Origin: Paludibacteraceae bacterium
Lineage (GTDB): Bacteria > Bacteroidota > Bacteroidia > Bacteroidales > Paludibacteraceae
Assembly (NCBI GenBank): GCA_017450685.1
Contig: JAFSTB010000007.1
Location: forward strand, 1-64,000
Reading direction: 5' to 3'
Length of the DNA stretch: 64,000 nucleotides
The translations under genes and the position numbers were made by a program. Below are positions 18,721 to 27,858 of this stretch, piece by piece. Numbering within the stretch: the stretch's first letter is position 1; each line of letters starts with the position of its first letter. Below the pieces are notes generated by a model that made no database searches, was not told the origin of the DNA, and was given only the letters and a program-made list of their open reading frames with translations.

Positions 18721-18773
18721 ATAGGCAGACGATGAACACACGCTGCCTATGAATCCGTGTCTTATAAACACGG
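18721..18773. repeat. Two adjacent inverted repeats
   Basis: ATAGGCAG (18721-18728) pairs with CTGCCTAT (18743-18750), and CCGTGT (18755-18760) pairs with ACACGG (18768-18773). The two stems are separated by only 4 nt. They may be part of a structured RNA or chance in an AT-rich background; no gene or promoter accompanies them. Confidence 0.4.
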
Positions 18774-18858
18774 GTAAAGGGGGATTGTAGTCAAGAAAAA
18801 TGGATGATATTAAGTACTCACGCTAACGATTAGGCATAATGCCGCCTACCGTCTTAAT

Positions 18859-18942
18859 GCCGTTGAGCAAGGTATAACCCACCGTATAACAGCCGTTGAG
18901 CAAGGTATAACACCGTCTGACAGCAGTTGAGCAAGATATAAT
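18859..18942. repeat. Degenerate tandem repeats downstream of the TPR-like gene
   Basis: GCCGTTGAGCAAGGTATAAC occurs exactly at 18859-18878 and 18892-18911, with a variant at 18923-18942 (periods 33 and 31). The last codons of the minus-strand gene ending at 18973 contain a related GCAGTTGAGGGAGATA, so the array looks like a duplicated and diverged copy of that gene's 3' end. Confidence 0.75.
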
Positions 18943-18972
18943 CTACCATCAAATGCCGTTTTAGGTATGGCA

Positions 18973-19683
18973 TTATTGCCTTTGCAGTTGAGGGAGATAG
19001 TCGTCTGTAACGTAAAGGAAATGCGGATGTCGTTCAACTATTCTTTTGCACTGTTGAATAGCCTTATGCTTATCGCCTCTTTTCTCGTAACATTGGGCGA
19101 TACAGAGTTGTAATGCAGGATAGTTCCACATATACCGGAAGGCGGAGTCGTTGCTCATTATCTGTTCAGCTTCAAGAAACATCTCCATTGCTTTTTTCTT
19201 GCTTCCTCCAAAGAGTGAGGGCGCATAAAAACTCACATTACCCATCAGAGACAGTGCAATAGGGTCATGTGGATTCAGTTCTACTGAACGCTTGGCTTTT
19301 TTGAATGATTGCAGTCCTTCAGATAACAATTTAGACTTGTCTAAGAGATATTCGTAGGCGTGGGCGGAACTGGTATAAGCGGTGTATAATGATGGCGGCA
19401 GAACGCTTTTATGTGCTTCTAAATGGCGTTTATAGTTGTCTAATAACTGTCGGCATTGCGGATCTTTCTTATCTGCTTGTACGGGTATATATCCGTACTC
19501 GTAGTTGATAAGTCTTGTGCGTTCGGTGTCATCCAGTGAGTCCCAAACGCAATGGGCGATGTAGTCGCCCCATAGCGACACATCGCCCGATAAGTACGCT
19601 TCATACATCTGCTCATCCGAATACTGTGCCAATGCAAACAATGGCAACCAGATGAGCATCAATATGAGGTTTAGTCTTCTCAC
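18973..19683 (-). CDS. Exported TPR-like protein of unknown function
   Basis: A 236-residue protein with a clear signal peptide (MRRLNLILMLIWLPLFALA, cleavage near residue 19-20). The mature part is alpha-helical with tetratricopeptide-like segments: AKRSVELNPHDPIALSLMGN (about 130-149), KKKAMEMFLEAEQIM and AQCYEKRGDKHKAIQQCKRI. I do not recognise a named family. It lies 12 bp downstream of the PFP gene stop-to-start, so it may be co-transcribed. It is likely periplasmic; no catalytic motif is visible. Confidence 0.75.
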   Translation of the reverse strand: MRRLNLILMLIWLPLFALAQYSDEQMYEAYLSGDVSLWGDYIAHCVWDSLDDTERTRLINYEYGYIPVQADKKDPQCRQLLDNYKRHLEAHKSVLPPSLYTAYTSSAHAYEYLLDKSKLLSEGLQSFKKAKRSVELNPHDPIALSLMGNVSFYAPSLFGGSKKKAMEMFLEAEQIMSNDSAFRYMWNYPALQLCIAQCYEKRGDKHKAIQQCKRIVERHPHFLYVTDDYLPQLQRQ

Positions 19684-19695
19684 AAATAGATGATC

Positions 19696-21360
19696 TTATT
19701 TGCAGGTATGTTCCAAAACGAGTGTTTTGGTAGGTTGGTCGCACACCTCACTTGGACCATAATATTGAATAGGTCCGGGGTAGATATATGAGGTGTTAGC
19801 GTCAGCCCATTCAGCTCGGTTTTCTTCCAGATAGCGGAACGGTTTGCCTTTTAGGTCCACGAGTGCTTTTTGAATAACGGGTTTGAGTTTACCGTTTCTG
19901 CGCTCCATGTTCATCATCATAGTGATAGGGATACCTGCTGCAATCCATTCGGCGGCAGGTGCTGTGAGGTTGCGTATAACGCTCATATAACCTGTCTTAC
20001 CGGCTTGAATGAGACGAACAGCGGTCTGACCAAGAGAATAGCAATAGTCGGCATCGAAATTGGAGGGTATAGCGCAGCGTCCTTCATAACCGAAGAAATG
20101 GTGTTGGGTGGAGAACTTACCTACATACGAGCCTTCGGCTTTGAGTTGTGCCAGACGTTTGCTTACCATCTCAATAAGCAGTTTCTCTGTCTCGATAAGA
20201 CTAACCTGCACGTTTCCGTGAGGGTCGCGATCCATAGTGAGTTGTTTAGCAATGGCTTTAGGGAGTGAGCGGTACAGTTCGCGTGAAGCATCGGTGAGTT
20301 TGAGTTTGATATACTCACGTTTAGCCTCATCGCCTTCGAGTGAAGTGAAAGCGGCATTGTCTGCCAACAGGTCGTTCAACTCCTGAATGAGAGTGCGCAT
20401 AGCAGGGATAAACTCAATCAGTCCTTCGGGTATCAGTACCGTACCGAAGTTCAGACCGGCTTTGGCACGCTCTACCACCACTTGGGCAATCTCTTCCACT
20501 ATATCGTTGAGTGTCATATTCTTAGCCTCCACTTCCTCAGAGATAAGGCATACGTTGGGCTGCGATTGCAATGCACATTCAAGTGCTATATGACTGGCGG
20601 AACGCCCCATAAGGCGGATAAAGTGCCAATATTTCTTTGCTGAGTTAGCGTCACGTTGGATATTACCAATCAGTTCGCTATACACTTTGCAGGCGGTATC
20701 GAAACCGAAAGAGGTCTCTATCATCTCGTTTTTGAGGTCGCCATCAATCGTTTTAGGGCAACCGATGACTTGAATACCGCAATTTTTCTGTTTGTAGTAT
20801 TCAGCCAACACACAAGCGTTGGTATTGGAGTCGTCACCACCAATGATAACAATAGCCGAAATACCGAGTTTATTGCACACTTCTATACCTTTGTCAAACT
20901 GCCAAGTCTCTTCTAATTTGGTGCGTCCCGAACCGATAATATCGAAGCCGCCAGTGTTACGATAGTCATCGATGATATTGCCGGTAAGCAACTGATATTG
21001 ACCTTCTATCAGTCCGCTCGGACCACCTAAAAATCCATAGAGTTGATTATCGGGATTGATGGCTTTCAGGGCATCAAACATACCACAGATAACATTGTGT
21101 CCGCCGGGGGCTTGTCCGCCGGAAAGGATAACACCCACATTGATAGCATTAGTCTTGGTTGCCTGACTATCAGCGTTATCCGTTGCTTCAAAGGTCAAAA
21201 CAGGCATACCATAGGTGTTGGGGAAAAGACGTTGTATCTCTTCCTGATCGGCAACCGACTGTGTCTTGGCACCTTCTTTTATCTGCAATGAACTGCGTAA
21301 GGCTTGAGGCATTTTAGGTTGATAAGATTGACGTGCAATCTGTAAAGGAGATTTTTGCAT
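19696..21360 (-). CDS. pfp: Diphosphate-fructose-6-phosphate 1-phosphotransferase
   Basis: A 554-residue long-form PPi-dependent phosphofructokinase, which reversibly converts fructose 6-phosphate and PPi to fructose 1,6-bisphosphate. [14 protein letters not shown] (76-89) is the pyrophosphate-binding loop, and GGDDSNTNA (174-182) carries the Asp that replaces the ATP-type glycine and marks PPi specificity. PKTIDGDL (202-209) holds the catalytic Asp. The length fits the plant/spirochaete-like long class common in Bacteroidales. Its start is separated from the ispG stop by a spacer of heptanucleotide repeats. Confidence 0.96.
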   Translation of the reverse strand: MQKSPLQIARQSYQPKMPQALRSSLQIKEGAKTQSVADQEEIQRLFPNTYGMPVLTFEATDNADSQATKTNAINVGVILSGGQAPGGHNVICGMFDALKAINPDNQLYGFLGGPSGLIEGQYQLLTGNIIDDYRNTGGFDIIGSGRTKLEETWQFDKGIEVCNKLGISAIVIIGGDDSNTNACVLAEYYKQKNCGIQVIGCPKTIDGDLKNEMIETSFGFDTACKVYSELIGNIQRDANSAKKYWHFIRLMGRSASHIALECALQSQPNVCLISEEVEAKNMTLNDIVEEIAQVVVERAKAGLNFGTVLIPEGLIEFIPAMRTLIQELNDLLADNAAFTSLEGDEAKREYIKLKLTDASRELYRSLPKAIAKQLTMDRDPHGNVQVSLIETEKLLIEMVSKRLAQLKAEGSYVGKFSTQHHFFGYEGRCAIPSNFDADYCYSLGQTAVRLIQAGKTGYMSVIRNLTAPAAEWIAAGIPITMMMNMERRNGKLKPVIQKALVDLKGKPFRYLEENRAEWADANTSYIYPGPIQYYGPSEVCDQPTKTLVLEHTCK

Positions 21361-21439
21361 GATAATATTATTATAGTTTAAAGTTGATAGTTTAGAGTTT
21401 AGAGAAGGTGGTGAGTTGAGAGTTTAGAGTTGAGAGTTT
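21361..21439. repeat. Heptanucleotide repeats across the ispG stop
   Basis: A series of 7-bp units related to AGTTTAG/AGTTGAG fills the ispG-pfp spacer. A 13-mer GAGTTGAGAGTTT occurs at 21413-21425 and 21427-21439 (period 14); the second copy lies inside ispG and encodes its last residues. The same motifs recur at 61137-61211. Confidence 0.8.
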
Positions 21440-22809
21440 TTTACTAACATCAACATTTGTTCCACGGCATCTGTTTGAGGGATGTTTTTCATTATGCACT
21501 CTTTGCCTTTATAAAGACTGACCCTTTCTCTTCCTGCGCCGACATATCCATAATCAGCATCTGCCATCTCACCCGGACCGTTCACGATACAACCCATAAC
21601 AGCAATCTTCAGCGGTTGCTGCTCCGGATGCTCTTTCTCATACACAGCAAAAGCCTTCTTTATGTCTGCCACCGTCTGCTGCAAGTCGAACATAGTGCGA
21701 CCACAACCCGGACAAGAGGTGAGCTCCGTACGATAGATCTTAACACGCGATGCTTGAAGTATATCTTTGGCAAGACGCTCTAACGCCTGCACCTCAAAAT
21801 GCGGATTACGTAAGAGTAGGGTAGTGCAGCCGTTATCCCAAAGCAGTCTGCCACAATCAGCGGCTGCATATAAGCAAAACTTATCCCAATCACACTCATT
21901 GCTGTCATAAACAACGGTGCTGTTCTCCTCATCTATAGCAACGGCTGTACCTGTGTATCGCACTGACTGACTGTTGGTAAAATAGTCAATCAACTCCCGT
22001 GCCACCGGTAACTCTTTCTCTGGCTCTTCACTCAGACTCACTCTTATCGTATCTCCTATACCATCGGCCAATAATGCTCCTATGCCTACTGCCGACTTGA
22101 TACGACCATCCTCACCTTCGCCGGCTTCCGTCACACCTAAATGCAAGGGAAAAGACATACCCTCACTATCCATTGTGCTGACCAACAGCCTCACCGTCTC
22201 AACCATCACACGGGTATTAGAGGACTTGATACTGAGCACAATATCCTTAAAGTCGTTATCCACCGCTATTCGCAAAAACTCCATACAACTCTCCACCATC
22301 CCTAAGGGTGTATCACCGAATTGCTGCATCATACGTGGCGATAGACTGCCGTGATTAACACCAATACGCAATGCCGTATGGTACTCTTTGCATAAGTGGA
22401 GCAAATGTTCAAACTTAGGTTTGATAAGTGAAGCATCAGCTGAATAATTACCCGGATTGATCCTCACCTTATCCGCCACTTTCACAGCTTCATCTGCCAC
22501 GTCAGAACGGAAATGGACATCTGCTACCAATGGTATCATAGGCAACGAACGCGAAGTGCATAACTCTTTTAAGCCGTTCTTAATGCTCCTGAGCGACTCC
22601 ACTTCTCTCACCCCTTGCGTTGTGAAACGCATCAGTTTGGCACCTGCTTCAATGCATCGTTCCGTTTGGCGAAGGCACTCTTCAATATTGTCGGTGGACC
22701 TATTCGCCATCGTTTGCACACGAATAGGATATGCTGAACCTATGGTGGTAGAGCCGACACTAACGGCTACCGTCTGCCTGCGATGATATGTAAGCGGAAG
22801 AGAAAGCAT
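21424..22809 (-). CDS. ispG: 4-hydroxy-3-methylbut-2-enyl diphosphate synthase
   Basis: IspG (GcpE) converts MEcPP to HMBPP in the MEP isoprenoid pathway with a [4Fe-4S] cluster. From the ATG at 22809 the protein has 461 residues; a start at 22857 would overlap the upstream gene. The TIM-barrel part is residues 1-275. The cluster ligands are Cys366 and Cys369 (SCPGCGR), Cys407 (GCIVNGPGE) and Glu414. Between barrel and cluster domain lies a segment of about 85 residues (275-358), longer than the short linker of E. coli IspG but much shorter than the large A* insert I would expect in Bacteroidota and plant enzymes. The last codons are built from the heptanucleotide repeat found downstream. Confidence 0.95.
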   Translation of the reverse strand: MLSLPLTYHRRQTVAVSVGSTTIGSAYPIRVQTMANRSTDNIEECLRQTERCIEAGAKLMRFTTQGVREVESLRSIKNGLKELCTSRSLPMIPLVADVHFRSDVADEAVKVADKVRINPGNYSADASLIKPKFEHLLHLCKEYHTALRIGVNHGSLSPRMMQQFGDTPLGMVESCMEFLRIAVDNDFKDIVLSIKSSNTRVMVETVRLLVSTMDSEGMSFPLHLGVTEAGEGEDGRIKSAVGIGALLADGIGDTIRVSLSEEPEKELPVARELIDYFTNSQSVRYTGTAVAIDEENSTVVYDSNECDWDKFCLYAAADCGRLLWDNGCTTLLLRNPHFEVQALERLAKDILQASRVKIYRTELTSCPGCGRTMFDLQQTVADIKKAFAVYEKEHPEQQPLKIAVMGCIVNGPGEMADADYGYVGAGRERVSLYKGKECIMKNIPQTDAVEQMLMLVKNSQL

Positions 22810-22814
22810 AACTG

Positions 22815-23117
22815 TTATTTGTAATCGTCCTTGCGTTTGGGATTGGCTGGAAACCAACCTTTACGCACACGGTCTCTTTGTTTGAACACCTCACCTATTC
22901 CCCAAAAAGCGGAAAAAGCAAAAATGCCAAGGAAGATGGAGACATAGATGTTCGACACAAACAGTGAACCGATAGCTGCAGCCAAACCAATAAACAAGAA
23001 TCCCCACCAAGACTTAACTCCAAAGTAGTATTCCGCCTTAATGACTAACGGATGGAACATTCCTATACACAGAAATGCTCCTGCACCTAAAATCAAACCC
23101 TCATAATTGATTTCCAT
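22815..23117 (-). CDS. DUF4491 membrane protein
   Basis: A 100-residue protein with three hydrophobic segments (about 6-27, 36-55 and 58-74) and a basic C terminus (RDRVRKGWFPANPKRK). MNYEGLILGA-like start, WWGFLFIG and FWGIGEVFKQRDRVRKGWF fit the DUF4491 family, which is found in Bacteroidota and has no known function. It lies 5 bp before ispG and 26 bp after the MFS gene. Confidence 0.82.
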   Translation of the reverse strand: MEINYEGLILGAGAFLCIGMFHPLVIKAEYYFGVKSWWGFLFIGLAAAIGSLFVSNIYVSIFLGIFAFSAFWGIGEVFKQRDRVRKGWFPANPKRKDDYK

Positions 23118-23143
23118 ATCTTTACATTTTTTCTACGTTGTCT

Positions 23144-24502
23144 TTATTTTTTCACCTCTGTTTTAGGGAAGAAGAGCCAGAAAAGGATAGCCACAACCAA
23201 GGCGTATGCTGAAAATATATACCAGCATGTTTGCCAACCGGTCCAAATGGTTATCGGGTCGGCACCTGCTTGCTTAGCCGCATTAACAAAGTGATTGACA
23301 ACGGCTTGTGCACTTAGTGTACCTATCGTGGCTCCTAAACCGTTGGTCATCATCATAAACAGCCCTTGCGCTGAAGAGCGCATATCGGGTGTCGTCTCTT
23401 GGTCCACATACAATGCGCCGGAGATATTGAAGAAATCGAAGGCAAAACCATAGACGATGCAACTGAGGATGAACGCCCAAACACCGATACCCGGATTTCC
23501 TATTCCAAACAAACCGAAACGCAATACCCAAGCGAACATGGCCATCAGCATCACGTTCTTTATGCCAAAACGCCTGAGAACAAACGGGATAAGCAAGATA
23601 CATAATGCCTCGCATATCTGAGATATACTAATCAGTATATTAGCATGTTTAACGCCAAAAGTACCCGCAAATGTGTCTATTTCGCCAAAACTGGTAATGA
23701 AAGGATTAGCAAAGCCATTGGTTATTTGCAGACTGACACCGAGCATCATTGAGAAGATGAAGAACAACGCCATCTTTTTCTCTTTGAACAGAGCAAAGGC
23801 TTTAAGACCAAGTGCTTCAGCAATCGACTTATTCTGACCATCCTTCTTCACCTCACATTCAGGCAGTGTGAGTGAGAAGATTGCCAATAATACGCTCAAA
23901 CCGCCGCTAATGATGAATTGCAGCGGAGTGCGCTGGAAACTGACAATACTCATACCTGCCTCTTTCATAGCGTCAGCATCATGCAAGAAACTGAGAGTAA
24001 AGGTGTGTCCGGGTTCCAAAAAACTGCATATATCCACCACCCACATTGTAAAAATAAAGCCAACCGTGCCGAAGACGCGAATGGGTGGGAAATCCTTCAC
24101 CGTATCTAACCCTGCTTTCACCAAAGCATTGAAAGCCACCGAGTTGCTTAAAGCGATGGTGGGCATAAAGAAAGCAACCGACAGAGCGTAAAGCGTAAAT
24201 AAGGTAGCAAACTGAACATCTTGTCCCGTCATCATACCATAAACGCCGGCTGAAATCATAAAAGCACCTGCCAAAGCATGACATAGTGACAGCAGTTTTT
24301 GTGCCGGTATCCAACGGTCTGCCACTATACCCATCAGAGCAGGCATAAACAGACTCACTATTCCTTGAATGGAATAAAACCAACCAATGTACCTTCCTAA
24401 ACCATGGGTATCGAGATAGGTACCCATACAAGTCAAATACGCTCCCCAAACAGCAAATTCGAGGAAGTTCATTACAATAAGACGAAACTTGATGTTCTTC
24501 AT
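23144..24502 (-). CDS. MFS nucleoside permease (NupG-like)
   Basis: A 452-residue transporter with 12 predicted membrane segments. FLEFAVWGAYLTCMGTYL (13-30) at the start, GIVADRWIPAQKLL in the first loop and RSSAQGLFMMMTNGLGATIG in the second half are characteristic of nucleoside:H+ symporters of the NupG/XapB class. It probably imports nucleosides across the inner membrane. It is 14 bp after the permease gene's position on the opposite side of the run (next gene upstream ends at 24517). Confidence 0.87.
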   Translation of the reverse strand: MKNIKFRLIVMNFLEFAVWGAYLTCMGTYLDTHGLGRYIGWFYSIQGIVSLFMPALMGIVADRWIPAQKLLSLCHALAGAFMISAGVYGMMTGQDVQFATLFTLYALSVAFFMPTIALSNSVAFNALVKAGLDTVKDFPPIRVFGTVGFIFTMWVVDICSFLEPGHTFTLSFLHDADAMKEAGMSIVSFQRTPLQFIISGGLSVLLAIFSLTLPECEVKKDGQNKSIAEALGLKAFALFKEKKMALFFIFSMMLGVSLQITNGFANPFITSFGEIDTFAGTFGVKHANILISISQICEALCILLIPFVLRRFGIKNVMLMAMFAWVLRFGLFGIGNPGIGVWAFILSCIVYGFAFDFFNISGALYVDQETTPDMRSSAQGLFMMMTNGLGATIGTLSAQAVVNHFVNAAKQAGADPITIWTGWQTCWYIFSAYALVVAILFWLFFPKTEVKK

Positions 24503-24516
24503 ACCCTTAACTATAT

Positions 24517-25377
24517 CTAAATGGTATCAATGAAATATCTTGCTCTGCGATTAAAGAGTTGAATACCAATCAGCAACAGCACCATTGTGCACCCGACACT
24601 ATATGCCAAACTGCCCCAAGAGAACTCACCGGCACCGAAAGCACCATATTTGAAAGTCTCAATCAACGCTGTTAACGGATTGATAAGCATTATCTTATGC
24701 AAAGTGGGATTGGTCACGTAACTGAGCGGATAGACGATAGGTGTGGCATACATCCATAAAGAAATGACAGTACCGAAAAGGATGTTAAAATCGCGATATT
24801 TAGTTGTCAGTGAAGTTGTTATCAATCCTATACCTAACGCTAATCCTGCTAATGTGGCAAGCACTACAGGGAAAAGCAGAAGATACAGATTAGGATGAAG
24901 ATTAACACCCTTGATAACAAAGACTATATAAACGACAATGAAGGTGAGCAGTTGGAGCGAAAAGCGGAAAAGTTTGGAAACGACCACCGACACTGGTGAC
25001 ACTAATCGCGGAAAATACACTTTATCATATAGTCCGGCATTGGTGGCAAAGGTGCCGGAAACAGACGTCAGGCAGGTGGAAAAATACTCCCATAGACAGA
25101 TACCTGACAGATAGAAAACAGGTTGAGGTATATTGTCGGTGGGGATACCGGCAATCTTACCGAACACCACTATATACATAATAGTGGAAAAGATAGGAGA
25201 GATGAAGTACCACCCAAAACCAAAGATCGTTTGTTTGAATTGTACTGTCAGGTCACGTTTGATAAAAAGCCATATCAAATATCTTTTCTGCCATAGTTCC
25301 GCAAGTCCTAAAGAGAAGGAATAGGAGTCGGGAGAGATGACGGTGGTCCAATATGTATCTTTCTTTGTCTTACTCAT
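24517..25377 (-). CDS. ABC-2 polysaccharide export permease (Wzm-like), copy 2
   Basis: A 286-residue ABC-2 type permease with six membrane segments. LFIKRDLTVQFKQTIFGFGW (37-56) before the first segment and the following FGKIAGIPTDNIPQPVFYLSG are typical of Wzm/KpsM/TagG permeases, which export O-antigen or other lipid-linked glycans with a Wzt-type ATPase. It is a close paralogue of the gene directly upstream and overlaps it by 4 bp (25374-25377). No ATPase gene accompanies the pair. Confidence 0.88.
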   Translation of the reverse strand: MSKTKKDTYWTTVISPDSYSFSLGLAELWQKRYLIWLFIKRDLTVQFKQTIFGFGWYFISPIFSTIMYIVVFGKIAGIPTDNIPQPVFYLSGICLWEYFSTCLTSVSGTFATNAGLYDKVYFPRLVSPVSVVVSKLFRFSLQLLTFIVVYIVFVIKGVNLHPNLYLLLFPVVLATLAGLALGIGLITTSLTTKYRDFNILFGTVISLWMYATPIVYPLSYVTNPTLHKIMLINPLTALIETFKYGAFGAGEFSWGSLAYSVGCTMVLLLIGIQLFNRRARYFIDTI

Positions 25378-26228
25378 ACCGTATCCATAAAACTTTTTTG
25401 TACTTTATTGAACAACATCAGTCCCAAGGTCAGCAGAACAACAGTCATAATAACGCTATATCCCAACCAAAGCCACGAGAACTGACCCTGTCCGAGAAGC
25501 GAATAACGACAAGCCTCTACCACCGGCGTTACCGGATTGAGTAACATCATCAGACGCAGTTTGTCATTAGTAACCAGGCTCATAGGGTAGATTACCGGCG
25601 TAATATATACCCAAAGGGATACGATTTTACCGAAGATAATCTGAATATCGCGATATTTGGTTGTGACCGACGACATTATCATTCCGAAGCCTACTGACAT
25701 CATCGCCAAAATAAACAAATACACGGGGAAGAATATCACTTGCCAATGTACCATCAGCGGAGTGCCGATATAAATATAGTAGGCATAAAAAGCGAGGAAG
25801 ATAAGCATCTGAATACCAAACGATAGTAAGTTGGTAGTGACAGACACTAACGGCATAATGATTCGCGGGAAATAGACCTTGCCGAAGATAGAAGCATTAG
25901 ATACGAACGAATTGGAAGTGGAATTGAGGCAGGCTGCAAAGTACCCCCAAACGGATATACCGAGCAAATAGAACAGAACAGGCGGAATGCCGTCGGTAGG
26001 TATATTGGCTATGCCGCCAAACACCGCCACATATACTATAACTGACAAGACGGGGGTGATAATGAACCACAACGGACCTAAAATAGTCTGTTTGTAAGCA
26101 GTGCGAAATGCACGCTGAACAAACAGCACAAACATATCTCTATATCTCCATATCTCACGCCAGTCGAGCGAAAGCAAACGGTCGTGAGGGGTGATTACTA
26201 TATTCCAATAATCTGATTTTTCCGACAT
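25374..26228 (-). CDS. ABC-2 polysaccharide export permease (Wzm-like), copy 1
   Basis: A 284-residue permease of the same family as its downstream neighbour, sharing YKQTILGPLWFIITP, FGGIANIPTDGIPPVLFYLLG and the TTKYRDIQIIFGKIVSLW segment in the same order. The pair may form a heterodimeric channel, unlike the usual homodimer. It has its own promoter (26291-26322), located within 10-40 bp of the EptA-like stop. The substrate is presumably a lipid-linked glycan; the ATPase must be encoded elsewhere. Confidence 0.88.
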   Translation of the reverse strand: MSEKSDYWNIVITPHDRLLSLDWREIWRYRDMFVLFVQRAFRTAYKQTILGPLWFIITPVLSVIVYVAVFGGIANIPTDGIPPVLFYLLGISVWGYFAACLNSTSNSFVSNASIFGKVYFPRIIMPLVSVTTNLLSFGIQMLIFLAFYAYYIYIGTPLMVHWQVIFFPVYLFILAMMSVGFGMIMSSVTTKYRDIQIIFGKIVSLWVYITPVIYPMSLVTNDKLRLMMLLNPVTPVVEACRYSLLGQGQFSWLWLGYSVIMTVVLLTLGLMLFNKVQKSFMDTV

Positions 26229-26290
26229 TATCTTTTATATGGCATTCTACTGAAGTGTTGGGCGAACGTGACCTCACTCAATACACGTTG

Positions 26291-26322
26291 CAAAGATACG
26301 GCAATTATTCCGAATGTGCAAA
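26291..26322 (-). promoter_or_regulatory. Promoter of the tandem permease unit
   Basis: On the minus strand TTTG (26319-26322) is followed after 20 nt by TATCTTTG (26291-26298). It starts a leader of about 55 nt before the permease gene at 26228. Confidence 0.8.
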
Positions 26323-26329
26323 TCTTTGC

Positions 26330-27853
26330 TCACTTCTCAATATCTAACGTAAATAAGTCCAACTCCTTATGCTCTTTCGAAGTTTGCATACCGCCTGCCG
26401 ATAAGACGGTATGAAAGAGGTAGTCAGTGCGAAAATGATTATATTGATGTTGTTTAAGGGCTTCTACTTTTTCGGGGAAAAGGCTCTCATATCTGTTTGA
26501 GTACCAAATAGCAGCAGCCGGATGTTTGGTTTCTTCAGCCCCTGCGGCATGCAGGAAGACACCGTTTTCGCCAAGCGACTCACCGTGATCAGACTGAAAA
26601 AACACCACGGCACATCTATTCTCAAACAGCTCAATGAGTGAATCCAAGAACACATCCAAGCAAACCATAGTGTTGTCATAGGAATTGACTACCTGTTCTA
26701 AAGCATTGGCAGTTATGATGCGACTGGCGGTTATCGGCTGGAAAAACTGCCATTCGCAGGGAACATGGATATTATAATACCAATGTGACCCGATGCAATG
26801 AATGATATAGAGGTTGTGTGTGTGGCTATGCACAAGCAATGAATCAAGGTGCGGGAGCAGTTGCAAATCGTTCCATTCGTCATAGACAAAAACGGATTTG
26901 CTGGAGTTGGGAAAAATAGTGGTGTCCGCCTCTTGTATGAACGGCATATATGTTCGTCCGTAATCTTGATTGGATATCCAAGCAGTGTGATAACCGACTT
27001 GAGAAAAGTAGTGTATAAACGAATGTTGAGTGGCTGCTAATTCTGTGGAAGCACTATCGGCGGGAGTAAGCAGATGAGGTACACTGGTGGATGTATATGT
27101 GTGCTGACTATATATATAGGGCAAAGAAACGACGTTGGTTCTAAGTGAGAGGTAAGGGTTCGTATTTCGTTCATAACCGTTGAGTGCCAAATGGTCGGCA
27201 CGAGCCGCTTCGCCTATAACAACCACTATATCCAAACTGTCGGTTGGTTCTGCCATCGTTACAGCCACTGTATCACGAGTCGATTGGTTGATATTGGCAA
27301 AGCTTATATACTCTGCCACACTATGCACCACATTCATCGGATAACGCTGATTGAGACTTTGCTGCAACCTACCGTTATAAAAATAATAGAAGGGTATAAG
27401 CACCAGCAACACAGGTATTTGCTGAAAAGAATAGGGTGGCGCAGGTCTTTTCCAACGCCACATAATCAAACTCACAGCAATGGTTAGCGTCACTGCACAC
27501 CATAGCACCAACTGCCACGAGACAAGTGATGATACGGTGCCGGCATTAGTATGCAGTGTGGCTTCCACTATCATTGGTGTTACCGTTGAATGAAAAGCCA
27601 CGCGATAGTAAGCAATGACTGCACCTAAACCGGCATACAAAGGCAGGATAGTCAGCCACGCCCAACGATTGAGCGACAGAAGCCAAAGGAAAAGGAAATG
27701 CAGACCTCCAACGGCACCAATGTAAAGGCATAGTGGCAACACACTATGCCAACCATCGGTGGGGTTATCAATAAAATCAGGTAAGACAAACGACAAGGTT
27801 GCCCATAGTGTGGCGAGCAGAACAAAACCGATATGTCTGAATAACTCTCGCAA
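26330..27853 (-). CDS. EptA-like phosphoethanolamine transferase
   Basis: A 507-residue membrane enzyme with five N-terminal membrane segments (about 7-165) and a periplasmic alkaline-phosphatase-fold domain. Comparison with EptA/MCR enzymes gives all expected residues: Glu215 (VVIGEAARAD), the nucleophile Thr252 (TYTSTSVP, with SVP as landmark), His357 (GSHWYY), Asp422/His423 (SDHGESLGE) and His435. It would add phosphoethanolamine to lipid A or another glycan, lowering surface charge. It ends 7 bp before the permease promoter region and starts 5 bp before the PorZ gene stop, so it may share the PorZ transcript. Confidence 0.9.
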   Translation of the reverse strand: MRELFRHIGFVLLATLWATLSFVLPDFIDNPTDGWHSVLPLCLYIGAVGGLHFLFLWLLSLNRWAWLTILPLYAGLGAVIAYYRVAFHSTVTPMIVEATLHTNAGTVSSLVSWQLVLWCAVTLTIAVSLIMWRWKRPAPPYSFQQIPVLLVLIPFYYFYNGRLQQSLNQRYPMNVVHSVAEYISFANINQSTRDTVAVTMAEPTDSLDIVVVIGEAARADHLALNGYERNTNPYLSLRTNVVSLPYIYSQHTYTSTSVPHLLTPADSASTELAATQHSFIHYFSQVGYHTAWISNQDYGRTYMPFIQEADTTIFPNSSKSVFVYDEWNDLQLLPHLDSLLVHSHTHNLYIIHCIGSHWYYNIHVPCEWQFFQPITASRIITANALEQVVNSYDNTMVCLDVFLDSLIELFENRCAVVFFQSDHGESLGENGVFLHAAGAEETKHPAAAIWYSNRYESLFPEKVEALKQHQYNHFRTDYLFHTVLSAGGMQTSKEHKELDLFTLDIEK

Positions 27854-27858
27854 ACTGC

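Larger units (their letters stand above)
18061..18972. other. AT-rich gene-free region
   Basis: No credible gene is seen in these 912 bp on either strand. The region contains the XRE promoter (18095-18126), repeated GTTTCACAAA-like sites, an 8-bp inverted repeat ACATGTAC/GTACATGT (18427-18434, 18461-18468), a pair of adjacent hairpins (18721-18773) and a degenerate 31-33-bp tandem array (18859-18942). I found no Bacteroidota-type promoter for a non-coding RNA here, so I do not call one. Confidence 0.55.

Noticed and set aside
18846..19037. Minus-strand 63-codon ORF containing the 31-33-bp repeats
   Set aside because: It is produced by the repeats and overlaps the real TPR-like gene in another frame; there is no RBS or homology.
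26330..27853. Apparent loss of the EptA nucleophile in the motif GEAAR
   Set aside because: The Glu of the GE motif is a metal ligand; the nucleophile lies in the later T-x-T...SVP motif, where Thr252 is present. All other ligands are also present, so the enzyme looks normal.
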